64,000 nucleotides of DNA, taken from contig NZ_MCHY01000002.1 of assembly GCF_003609605.1 (NCBI RefSeq), forward strand, positions 1 through 64,000, written 5' to 3'. Below the pieces are notes generated by a model. That model was not told where the DNA came from and did no database searches. It worked only from the letters and a program-made list of their open reading frames with translations. This DNA is from Ammoniphilus oxalaticus. GTDB lineage: Bacteria; Bacillota; Bacilli; Aneurinibacillales; RAOX-1. Made by a program: the position numbers and the translations under genes. This document shows, piece after piece, positions 50,401 through 57,751 of the stretch. Each line of letters starts with the position of its first letter. Position 1 is the first letter of the stretch.

Positions 50401-52010
50401 GAGTGATCTGCCAGTTTACGGGAGGTGACAGCTCCTTCGCTAATATGACTTTCTTGAATTGCATCTTCTTTAATTTGAAAAGAAGTGATTGCTTCGTCCC
50501 CAATATGTTCAGTAGTCACTGATCGTCGCGTCAAATTCCTGCCGGTAACAGATCCATCTTGAAGATGATCAGGCGTAATCACGTTTTTAGCCAACTTCTG
50601 CGCTGTGACACTTTGGTCCGCTAGTTTTTCGGTCGAAATCGAGTGGTCAATCAATTTGTCTCTTCCGACAGACTCTGGAGCCAGCTTGGCAGTTGTAATT
50701 GCGTTGTCTTCGATTTGCGCTGCGCTCACTGCGCCATCTTTCAAATGCTTTCTTTCGATAACGTCTTCTCCTATTTGTTTAGAAGTGATCGAACCTGCTG
50801 CCAATTTTGATGTGGTCACACTCTTTTCAGCCAATTTAGCGGCGGTAACAGAACCATCCCGCAAATGATTAGTTGATATTGAGGCATTTGCTATCTTTTC
50901 ATTGGTTACTGCTTGATGCGACAGTTTCTCTGTCGTCACCGCCGAGCTTTGTAACAGATCGGAGGCGATGGATCCCGGCGTAAGTTTCCTTCCAGAAATC
51001 GACTGATCTAAAAAGTGTTGACTTTGAATCGAGCCTTCCTTGATGTGCTGGCGGTCGATTGCCCCGTCTTGAATATGCTGAGAGGAGACCGCTTGGTTCG
51101 CTAGTTTCGTTGAAATAATCGTTTCATCTTTTAGATTAATGGAATCGACGACGCCAATCCCCAACTTTGCTGTGTCAATGGCATAATTTTTTAAATGGTC
51201 GGTATCGATCGTCCCTTTCTTTATTTTCCCCCCTGAAATCGTCTCATCCTGTAGGGTTTCATTCGTAATGGATTGTTCCTTCAGGTGTTTCGTTTCAATT
51301 GATTGATCCGCTATTTTCATCGCATCAATCGTTTTATCAGCCAACTTGTCAGATGTCACGCTATTATCCATCAGTTTGACACCAGAAATGGAACGATCTT
51401 TTAATTTTGCTCCCGATATGGACTGATCTAATAAATGAATTTCATCAATTGAGCCTGGAGCAATTTTACTGGCATTGACACTTTGATCGGCTAGTTTACG
51501 GTTATCGACTGCGTAATCCTTTAATACTTTCGTGTCGACGCTGCTATCTTTTAATTTGGAGGTGTCGATCGTCTTTTTTGCAATCTTCTCGCTCGTAACG
51601 GCATGGTCTCGAATATCATCGGTATAAATAATTGCTCGTTGAACATCATTTTTCCTTGATTTAATAATTTCGCGCTGCATAGCGGCGTCCGTCTTCTCAA
51701 CGTCCGCTTCTAACTTATCTTGCGCTTTTCTAGCGGGAAAAGGCGGATTTTCTATGACATCAAGGGCTGCCGCAACTTCCTGCGCTCGTGTTGGCCCTTG
51801 AGACTGAGCCGAAGGGCTTCCATCGTTTTCCCAAAATATATCTCTGCTCTCTAAGTCGTCTAAATTAAAATCGATATCGAGGTCAGGGTCAAACGTGGGA
51901 CGGGATTGATTTGAACTTCTTAAAAAATCCTTCGTCGGTTGAAGGGTAAGCAGCGGCCTATTGCCTTTACCTCTGCGTTTTTGTAATCGTCGGCTCCTCG
52001 GCTTAGACAT
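47421..52010 (-). CDS. Giant decapeptide-repeat fibre-like protein
   Basis: 1,529 residues. Residues 1-25 are strongly basic, 40-75 acidic, 75-130 helical. Residues about 134-1404 are about 126 tandem decapeptides of the kind DQSVTSEKLA or DGSIESKHLQ: Ile/Val at 4, Thr/Ser at 3 or 5, Lys or His at 8, Leu/Ile at 9. Such repeats occur in phage fibres and should form a long beta-solenoid or rod. Residues about 1415-1497 are a beta-rich tip domain ending ITWIAIGE, also fibre-like, followed by a basic tail RRRRKRR. No signal peptide, membrane segment or sortase motif is seen. A host fibre derived from phage is likely; spore or cell-surface location is a guess. Confidence 0.9.
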   Translation of the reverse strand: MSKPRSRRLQKRRGKGNRPLLTLQPTKDFLRSSNQSRPTFDPDLDIDFNLDDLESRDIFWENDGSPSAQSQGPTRAQEVAAALDVIENPPFPARKAQDKLEADVEKTDAAMQREIIKSRKNDVQRAIIYTDDIRDHAVTSEKIAKKTIDTSKLKDSSVDTKVLKDYAVDNRKLADQSVNASKIAPGSIDEIHLLDQSISGAKLKDRSISGVKLMDNSVTSDKLADKTIDAMKIADQSIETKHLKEQSITNETLQDETISGGKIKKGTIDTDHLKNYAIDTAKLGIGVVDSINLKDETIISTKLANQAVSSQHIQDGAIDRQHIKEGSIQSQHFLDQSISGRKLTPGSIASDLLQSSAVTTEKLSHQAVTNEKIANASISTNHLRDGSVTAAKLAEKSVTTSKLAAGSITSKQIGEDVIERKHLKDGAVSAAQIEDNAITTAKLAPESVGRDKLIDHSISTEKLADQSVTAQKLAKNVITPDHLQDGSVTGRNLTRRSVTTEHIGDEAITSFQIKEDAIQESHISEGAVTSRKLADHSITAAHLEDHSVTAKKIAPHSISDDKISLDGIDGLYIKKGTIRGDHLQEQTVQPIHLQRKSIYRDHLRDGIVSAKNIASEGVVGENIAEAAIDSKHIRDGVVESKHIKAASIKSEHVDENVVTVRHLQDGIVSSRKLQNESVTTDKLAFHSVTGEKISRDSIHSDHLQSGAVDGSHLQSSVISARHLQSMVVQSRHLAENIVAEKHLLEESVSTDKLQDQSVTTEKLAKESITDDKLAHGSIATHHLKKEVVHGEHIQSGSVTARHLAENVISEQQVQNDAVSTEKLQDKSVTSEKIDAEAVTADKLAKDAIASPHIQAESIQSKHLNLRIIASGHISQYTVTEDHLQDQIISTDKLKNQSVTSEKLAPGSITKEKLNLDAFSGELIEKGSIHGDHLQAECIDTVHLQDGVISTSKLQEQSVTADQLALKSVTGEHLTEKSITGNHIQPDTVEGNHLRQDSVSSGHLRKDSIETDHLRDGAISTSKLQEHSVTADKLALKSVTGEHLAKESITGKHIAVGAWEGKHLQLDSITSDHIIDGSVSGSKLQDGSITVSKLAADSVVGEKIVKGTLTGEHLLAESIETQHLQEMSITSEKIAEQSVTAEHLQDECISETKLKDGAVTGAKLQNDSVTTEKLTADSITEEKIAKGSIHSAHIQIESIGSQHLVARCVTSGHLSKDSVSDEHLRDGAVSTDKLSDMSVTSEKINTAAITGEKVAKETLSGEHLQPATLKGEHLEIGTLGGSHLAEQTIGSEHLQEQAIVTNKLADDSVTTAKLANESVTSEKVANESITSVHIKEESVQGNHIQSRSIAATHLNHFTIHEEHVQDQAISTKKLKNESVSAEKIKPAAIEPKHIQENSITPSKLAFQPVQTSKGNKNTIQQFGFSAYQFEGDAETIDLVIAFEDQYANENYALVGMCHDSNVYVSLKQRMTDHAVVTVTRRKSDQSAEGMITWIAIGEKAAKPVDVEEVQEEPNEQTEQMYKNRRRRKRR
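47820..51610. repeat. About 126 tandem 30-base coding repeats
   Basis: The repeats are strongly diverged at DNA level but keep the 30-base step without a frame break. Longer units exist: near-identical 70-base stretches at about 48889 and 49099 are 210 bases (seven repeats) apart. Confidence 0.9.
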
Positions 52011-52108
52011 CTTATGATCTCCCTTTCTCTAGACTTCTTAGCATTGCTAACATCACTTTATTCACCCGCCTAATACTCAGTGACAAATAGACTAGGAAAA
52101 TAAGCATA

Positions 52109-52137
52109 GAAAAAAGAGCCCGATGAACAGGCTCTTT
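52109..52137 (-). terminator. Terminator of the small membrane protein gene
   Basis: AAAGAGCC pairs with GGCTCTTT and is followed by TTTT on the minus strand. Confidence 0.88.
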
Positions 52138-52150
52138 ACCTAAATTATTA

Positions 52151-52339
52151 TCATACAAACAAAAATATAAGCAGCATAATCAACGTGATAATCACATAAA
52201 ACCACGTCAGTCTCGTAAAATTGCCGACTGTTTTCGTAGAATATTTCTTTTCCGCGCCCGGATCTTTGGCGACCCAAAGCGTCCCGATCAAGGACAACGC
52301 GATCAAGAAAAAACTAACAGGTAAAATAAGCGATTCCAT
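52151..52339 (-). CDS. Small two-helix membrane protein
   Basis: 62 residues: MESLILPVSFFLIALSLIGT, a polar loop with GAEKKYSTKTVGNFT, and a second helix FYVIITLIMLLIFLFV. Ribosome site AGAGAGGAAG precedes the ATG and a terminator follows, so it is a self-contained gene. No family recognised. Confidence 0.7.
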   Translation of the reverse strand: MESLILPVSFFLIALSLIGTLWVAKDPGAEKKYSTKTVGNFTRLTWFYVIITLIMLLIFLFV

Positions 52340-52433
52340 TCCGCTACTTCCTCTCTGACGTTAATTACTAGTATCAATACTATATTAACGCTTAAAAACT
52401 GTCTGTGACAACAGTCACGCGGCGCGCCTTCGG

Positions 52434-53642
52434 CTACAAAATGGGCGGGGACTCATTTCCGGGTTGCAGACGATTCAAAACCGTTGTTAAACGATCCATC
52501 CCGAGTTGGATCAGCTCAGGAGTAGCGTGCGTAAAGTTGAGGCGCAACGTATTAACCCGTGGATTCGCCACGTAAAAGGGAGCCCCCGGCACATACGCGA
52601 CTCCTTCTTTAATGGCGTCCATTAACAACACGGTCGTATCAACTTGTTCCCCTAACGTAACCCAAAGAAACATTCCGCCTTGCGGTTCAATCCAAGAAAT
52701 GGAATCCGATTCAATCTTTTTCAGATAATCTTGCATGATAACCATCCGCTTGTAATATTCTTCGCGCAACATGCGGATATGCCCTTTTAGATCAAAATCT
52801 TGCAACAGGTAGTACAGCGCTTGTTGATCAATTGAACTTGAATGAAGGTCGGAACATTGCTTCACTTGAGCCATCATCCGAATCACTTGGTAAGGCCCTG
52901 CTACCCATCCAATTCGCAAAGCGGGCACGACGGTCTTAGAGATGGTGCTCGTGTAGACGACATGTGTCCCTTCTTCATCAAAAGCGGCAATCGGCGTAAA
53001 CTCTTTTTGATCATCAAACTTGATTTCACCATACGGATCGTCTTCAAAGATCAATACGTTAAATCGCTGCGCTAAATTTAGCAATAATTGCCGACGTTCC
53101 GCGCTCCATACCTTTCCTTCAGGGTTTGAAAAAGTCGGTACAATATAAACAAATTTCGGACGGTATTGCCTCATTTTTTGTTCTAAATCATCGGGATCCA
53201 TCCCATCTTCATCGCTTTCAACCGCGATGATTTCAGCTTCATACGACTGAAACACCTGCAACGCGGCTAAATAGGTCGGATCCTCTGTTAAAACAACATC
53301 GCCAGGCGAAAGCATGGCCCGACTAAACAAGTCGATCGCTTGTTGCGAACCGGTCGTTAACAAAATATTCTCCGCGTCAAAACGCATCGACTGTTGCTTT
53401 AGTTGATCACTAAGCAGTTCCCGCAACGGCATAAATCCTTCTGTTAAACCATACTGCATTGAACTTTTCCCAGATTGAAAAACCTTGCTAAAAGCCCGCT
53501 CGACTGCTTCATTCGGAAAGAAATCTTCGAATGGCATCCCGCCGGCAAACGAAATGACATCCCCTTTTTGAATGACACTTAGAATATCTCGCACAGCAGA
53601 AGACTTAAACTTCTTGACTCGATCGGCGAAAGGGTATCTCAT
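52434..53642 (-). CDS. PLP-dependent aminotransferase, PatA/LysN-like
   Basis: 402 residues from ATG at 53642 after GGAGGA. Fold-type I aminotransferase close to the MocR-type aminotransferase domain but without a DNA-binding part. Motifs: DVISFAGGMPFEDFFPNEAV, LLTTGSQQAIDLFSRAMLSP, YIVPTFSNPEG (Asn/Pro), LIFEDDPYGEIKFD and TSTISKTVVPALRIGWVAGP with the Schiff-base Lys. It resembles 2-aminoadipate or branched-chain type enzymes (LysN); the substrate cannot be read from sequence. It is separated from the sulfur genes by a terminator. Confidence 0.88.
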   Translation of the reverse strand: MRYPFADRVKKFKSSAVRDILSVIQKGDVISFAGGMPFEDFFPNEAVERAFSKVFQSGKSSMQYGLTEGFMPLRELLSDQLKQQSMRFDAENILLTTGSQQAIDLFSRAMLSPGDVVLTEDPTYLAALQVFQSYEAEIIAVESDEDGMDPDDLEQKMRQYRPKFVYIVPTFSNPEGKVWSAERRQLLLNLAQRFNVLIFEDDPYGEIKFDDQKEFTPIAAFDEEGTHVVYTSTISKTVVPALRIGWVAGPYQVIRMMAQVKQCSDLHSSSIDQQALYYLLQDFDLKGHIRMLREEYYKRMVIMQDYLKKIESDSISWIEPQGGMFLWVTLGEQVDTTVLLMDAIKEGVAYVPGAPFYVANPRVNTLRLNFTHATPELIQLGMDRLTTVLNRLQPGNESPPIL

Positions 53643-53773
53643 GGACTGATCCTCCATTCACTTTTTATGTAACGAAAAACATTCCTAATTAGAAAAACTT
53701 TATCATACTCTCTACTTAATTTCTAGTTTCATTGTGAAACAAACAGAAATTCAACGACTTTCTTAACATAAAT

Positions 53774-53810
53774 AAAAAAACAGGGAGAAAAAGTATTTTT
53801 CTCCCTGTTT
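53774..53810 (-). terminator. Terminator of the sulfate-assimilation operon
   Basis: A 14-to-15-pair perfect stem (AAACAGGGAGAAAAA with TTTTTCTCCCTGTTT) followed by TTTT on the minus strand, directly behind cysC. Confidence 0.93.
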
Positions 53811-53818
53811 AGGACCGG

Positions 53819-54415
53819 TTAAATCAGTTGTTCTTTTTTTAAATATTCAATGATTTGCTCCACTGCTTGTTGAACGCTTAGTTGATCGTTTTCGATGACT
53901 AGTTCAGGATTCAACGGTTCCTCATACGGCGAAGAAATTCCTGTGAAATGCGGAATTTCGCCCCTTCTTGCCTTTTCATAAAGCCCTTTAGGATCCCTTC
54001 TTTCACATTCTTCCAACGAACATTTAACATAGATCTCAATGAATTCACTTGATTCTACCAAATCCCGCGCGACTTGACGATCCTGTTTAAATGGTGAGAT
54101 AAACGCAGTCAAGACGATCACGCCCGCATCAACAAACAGTTTCGACACCTCTGCGATTCTTCGAATGTTCTCTACGCGATCTTCGTCCGTAAAGCCTAGG
54201 TCTTGATTAAGTCCATGACGCACATTATCTCCGTCCAACGTATACGTTTTCGCGCCAAGCTCGAACAACTTTTTTTCCACCTCATTCGCTAACGTCGATT
54301 TGCCAGATCCGGATAACCCCGTAAACCAGAGAATACAACTTTTATGTTGATTTGATTGTTGACGCTCTTTCTTTTGCACTGTCGCCGTATGCCATACGAT
54401 ATTTGTAGCCGACAC
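53819..54415 (-). CDS. cysC: Adenylylsulfate kinase
   Basis: 198 residues from GTG at 54415 after GGAGGAG. Phosphorylates APS to PAPS. Motifs: [20 protein letters not shown] (P-loop), [18 protein letters not shown] (APS-binding), [14 protein letters not shown] and [20 protein letters not shown]. Last gene of the operon cysP-cysH-sat-cysC. Confidence 0.96.
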   Translation of the reverse strand: MSATNIVWHTATVQKKERQQSNQHKSCILWFTGLSGSGKSTLANEVEKKLFELGAKTYTLDGDNVRHGLNQDLGFTDEDRVENIRRIAEVSKLFVDAGVIVLTAFISPFKQDRQVARDLVESSEFIEIYVKCSLEECERRDPKGLYEKARRGEIPHFTGISSPYEEPLNPELVIENDQLSVQQAVEQIIEYLKKEQLI

Positions 54416-54434
54416 AGCAACTCCTCCTCTCCAC

Positions 54435-55580
54435 TTATTTAATAGCGACCGTTTTTTCAAGTCCTTTAATCAGAGTTTCAACGACTTCCTTACGGCTAAA
54501 CTCAGCTGGCGGCGCTTCCCCGCGACTTAACATCTCGCGAACTTTCGTGCCAGACAAAATGACGCGATCTTCCATCGGGTGTGGACATGTTTTCGTGGAG
54601 GCCATGTTGCCGCACGCCTTGCAGTAAAAGCTATGTTCAAAGAACAACGGTGTGATGCCGAGTTCATCTTCCGAAAATTGTTGAAAAATCAACTGAGCAT
54701 CGTAGGTTCCATAATAGTTTCCAACGCCCGCATGATCACGACCTACAATAAAGTGCGTGCAACCGTAGTTTTTGCGAACAATGGCATGGAATATAGCCTC
54801 TCGTGGCCCCGCGTAACGCATCGCGGCCGGGAAAACGGCTAAAAACACACGATCTTGCGGGTAGTAATGACGCAGCAACACTTGATAGCTTTCCATACGC
54901 ACATCCGCTGGGATATCATCTGATTTGGTTTCTCCGACCAATGGATTTAAGAAGAGTCCATCAACAATTTCAAGCGCTGTCTTTTGAATGTATTCATGGG
55001 CGCGATGGACGGGATTGCGCGTTTGAAAACCAACGACCGTTTTCCACCCACGCTCAGCAAACACCGCTCTTGTTTCTTGCGGATCTAAATAGAACTCCTT
55101 AAACTGGTTTTTCTCTGGTTTTTTCACCAAAGTAATCGGCCCGCCTATATAGACATCCGGGCGTTCAAATAACTTCCCAACCCCTGGATGAGCGAGATCA
55201 GTCGTTCGATAAACGGCTTCCGCTTCGCGCTCTTTATTCGGCTGGTAAATATCCGTAATTTCTAAGATCCCATAGACAGTCCCGTTTTGAACAAGACGGA
55301 CGCTGTCACCAACAACCAATTGTTCAGCTTGGTTCGGGCTCACAGGTAACGTAATCGGAATACTCCACACGACGCCATTTGCAAGCCTCATATTTTCCAC
55401 AACATTTTGATAGTCTTGTTCCGTCATAAAACCCGTCAACGGGCTGTAAGCGCCGATCGCAATCAATTCTAGGTCGGATAGGGCAAACGCATCGAGTTCT
55501 ATTTCTTTCGTAAGCGATTGAGTGTCCACACTCAAATCGATCCGGTTTATTAATGTTCCCCCGTGGGCTAAGTTACTCAT
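54435..55580 (-). CDS. sat: Sulfate adenylyltransferase (ATP sulfurylase)
   Basis: 381 residues, usual for the Bacillus single-domain enzyme. Forms APS from sulfate and ATP. Motifs: [20 protein letters not shown] (QxRNPxHxxH), [20 protein letters not shown], and a C-terminal zinc-like Cys set ([20 protein letters not shown]). Follows cysH by 22 bases. Confidence 0.97.
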   Translation of the reverse strand: MSNLAHGGTLINRIDLSVDTQSLTKEIELDAFALSDLELIAIGAYSPLTGFMTEQDYQNVVENMRLANGVVWSIPITLPVSPNQAEQLVVGDSVRLVQNGTVYGILEITDIYQPNKEREAEAVYRTTDLAHPGVGKLFERPDVYIGGPITLVKKPEKNQFKEFYLDPQETRAVFAERGWKTVVGFQTRNPVHRAHEYIQKTALEIVDGLFLNPLVGETKSDDIPADVRMESYQVLLRHYYPQDRVFLAVFPAAMRYAGPREAIFHAIVRKNYGCTHFIVGRDHAGVGNYYGTYDAQLIFQQFSEDELGITPLFFEHSFYCKACGNMASTKTCPHPMEDRVILSGTKVREMLSRGEAPPAEFSRKEVVETLIKGLEKTVAIK

Positions 55581-55602
55581 CTACTCTTCCTCCATTTTCA
55601 TG

Positions 55603-56322
55603 TTAACTATGTAAACCACATTCTGTTTTTCCAGTTGTATGAGCCCAGCGGCCTAGTCTTGAGTCCGCGCCATCTTCAACAGGCAATGTGCACGTTTCAC
55701 AACCAATGCTCGGATAGCCTTGGTCATGCAATGGATTGTAAGGCAGCTGGAATGTTTTAATGTAGTTCCACACATCATCCCAAGTCCAATGAATTAACGG
55801 ACATACTTTAATGGATGAAAACTTAGGATCTGGATTAATATATTCCGTGTTTGCCCGTGTCGGCGATTGATCGCGACGCAAACCAGACAACCACGCTTGC
55901 GCTCCGTCCAACGCCTCATGAAGCGGCTTAATTTTACGCAGGTTGCAGCATAAATCTGGGTTGCTTTTCCACAGCTCATCACCATGCTGTTGCGCCTGTT
56001 GCTCAAGCGTTAAATCCGGTAGCTTTAACTCAATTTGCAACTCGGGATATCTACTCTTAACCTCATCGATTAACGTATATGTCTCTTTAAAATGCTTGTT
56101 CGTATCTAAAAATACGATTTTTGCATCTTTACGCACTTTGTAGATGAGGTCGATCATGACCATCGCCTCCGCGCCAAAACTGCAAGCGTAGACAAGTTTC
56201 TCGCCAAATTGTTGGTAAGCCCATTTCAATGTATCGAGTGTATCTCCCTTTGCTAAATGTTCATTCACCTGTTGATAATCTTGTTCAGCCAAAGTTGCAT
56301 AGGAGAACGTTTGATTACTCAT
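55603..56322 (-). CDS. cysH: Assimilatory (phospho)adenylylsulfate reductase
   Basis: 239 residues. Reduces APS and/or PAPS to sulfite with thioredoxin. The PP-loop motif is VYACSFGAEAMVMIDLIYK; the Cys pair CCNLRKIKPL and GCETCTLPVEDG together give the CC...CxxC set that binds a 4Fe-4S cluster in APS-type enzymes, and KTECGLHS holds the catalytic Cys. Both activities are known in B. subtilis CysH. The stop of cysP and start of cysH are adjacent. Confidence 0.96.
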   Translation of the reverse strand: MSNQTFSYATLAEQDYQQVNEHLAKGDTLDTLKWAYQQFGEKLVYACSFGAEAMVMIDLIYKVRKDAKIVFLDTNKHFKETYTLIDEVKSRYPELQIELKLPDLTLEQQAQQHGDELWKSNPDLCCNLRKIKPLHEALDGAQAWLSGLRRDQSPTRANTEYINPDPKFSSIKVCPLIHWTWDDVWNYIKTFQLPYNPLHDQGYPSIGCETCTLPVEDGADSRLGRWAHTTGKTECGLHS

Positions 56323-57402
56323 TTAAATTCCTCCACCTTGGTCGTTATAGGACCGATTTTCTCTGCGAATCGCTTGCGATAAACTGATGCTGCCGACTGT
56401 CGCAATCAACACGCTAATAATGACCGTAATAATATAGGGGTCCGGCTTTAGAGCGACATGAATGAGGACGAACGACACGACAAGAGAGGAAACTGGAGAG
56501 ACAATCCAAACCTTCATAATTTTCTTGATCACTCCCTTTTGCCACAAACGAAACCCGTGATCTGATGTCCCCACTCCTAAAATCGCGGATGTTGTAGCTT
56601 GGGTTAGTGGCACCGGAATCCCCATGATGGAAGCGACGACAACGAGCGTTCCGCTTGTCAGCGACACGGCGCTCCCTTGTAATAATGAAAGTCGCGTTAT
56701 CTTTTTCCCATTTGTCTCCAACACGCGTCCACCAAGCAATAGCGCGCCGAGCGCGACAAAAAATCCGCCGATCCAAACGGACCTCGTTTCGCTTAACAGC
56801 CCCGCGCCGACTAACGGCCCAACCGCGTTAGCGACATTATTCATCCCCGCAGAAAATGCTTCATAGAAGCCTGTCACAATTAAAAGCAGACTCAGCCACT
56901 TTTTCCATTTTCCTTTTCCCTTCAAAACGGGCCAACGAGCCTCTATTTTTCGGATCGCTTTACTTAAGAGAAAAGCCCCGATGAAAGAGACGATTGGCAC
57001 AATCAACCAAAAGCTCATAATAAACAGCAGTTTTTGCAAGTATACTTCCTGATACGCGATTCCAACTCCAACGATCGCTCCGACTGTCACTTCGCTGGTC
57101 GATAGTGGAATCCCCATGAGATTTGCGATAAACAGCGTTAATGTAGCGGATGTCAGGATGATCACAACAAGATTGACATCTAAAATTGTGGCGGGAATAA
57201 TTCCGCCGCTGATCGTTTTAACGACTGCCCCGCCGCCCAACACCGCGCCTGCCAAGGCGCCAATCGAGACTAAAATCATCGCCCATCGTTTCGAAATGGC
57301 ATCACTTCCATAGGCTGCTCCCATAGAGGCGGCTGTTCCGCTGGCGCCGATGTTCATTGCAAAAAATAAAGCTATTGCCATAGCTAGATAAAACATCAGC
57401 AT
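56323..57402 (-). CDS. cysP: Sulfate permease, PiT family (CysP-like)
   Basis: 359 residues with about ten to eleven membrane helices. The PiT duplicated signature is visible twice (FFAMNIGASGTAASMGAAYG and EAFSAGMNNVANAVGPLVGA). PiT proteins carry phosphate, but the one in the B. subtilis cysH operon is the sulfate permease CysP, and the position before cysH points the same way here. GGGGG precedes the ATG at 57402. Confidence 0.9.
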   Translation of the reverse strand: MLMFYLAMAIALFFAMNIGASGTAASMGAAYGSDAISKRWAMILVSIGALAGAVLGGGAVVKTISGGIIPATILDVNLVVIILTSATLTLFIANLMGIPLSTSEVTVGAIVGVGIAYQEVYLQKLLFIMSFWLIVPIVSFIGAFLLSKAIRKIEARWPVLKGKGKWKKWLSLLLIVTGFYEAFSAGMNNVANAVGPLVGAGLLSETRSVWIGGFFVALGALLLGGRVLETNGKKITRLSLLQGSAVSLTSGTLVVVASIMGIPVPLTQATTSAILGVGTSDHGFRLWQKGVIKKIMKVWIVSPVSSLVVSFVLIHVALKPDPYIITVIISVLIATVGSISLSQAIRRENRSYNDQGGGI

Positions 57403-57452
57403 GAACCCCCGCTCTTGTCTTTTATCACATATGTTTACTTGGTTTTATCGTT

Positions 57453-57482
57453 AAAAGAGCGAGGAGGCCAAGCCTCCCCTCG
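57453..57482 (-). terminator. Terminator between DUF3906 and cysP
   Basis: CGAG(GG)GAGGC pairs with GCCTCCTCG (two-base bulge, loop TTG) followed by CTCTTTTAAC on the minus strand. It separates the reductase unit from the cysP operon. Confidence 0.7.
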
Positions 57483-57504
57483 TCTTCTTACCTACACTGC
57501 CCTC

Positions 57505-57747
57505 TTAATCAAATGACAATGTTTCAATAACATAACCGACACCGCCGCGTGACAATGGTTTCTTTTCAACGATGCTTAACTGTTGTATATTCGGCGATGA
57601 AATAGTATGTCTAACAAGATTGTTTTCCGCAGAAGTAAACGCTTTTTCGTCCGAACCCGCGACGACAATAATCGTCATCAGCTTATTTTCAGATAAGACG
57701 GCTTCGACCTTATATAGAAAAACCTCGTTGGTAACTTCTCCTCTCAA
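57505..57747 (-). CDS. DUF3906 protein, partner of sulfite reductase by position
   Basis: 80 residues from TTG at 57747; the ribosome site GGGGGG is formed by the last codons of the reductase, so the two are coupled. Sequence: FLYKVEAVLSENKLMTIIVV, then AGSDEKAFTSAENNLVRH and SIVEKKPLSRGGVGYVIETL. It matches DUF3906 of Bacillales. Function unknown; tight coupling suggests it works with the reductase. Confidence 0.8.
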   Translation of the reverse strand: MRGEVTNEVFLYKVEAVLSENKLMTIIVVAGSDEKAFTSAENNLVRHTISSPNIQQLSIVEKKPLSRGGVGYVIETLSFD

Positions 57748-57751
57748 AACG

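Noticed and set aside
46465-51610. Tandem repeats that might suggest a CRISPR array
   Set aside because: Both arrays are coding repeats with fixed codon phase and no unique spacers; no cas genes are present.
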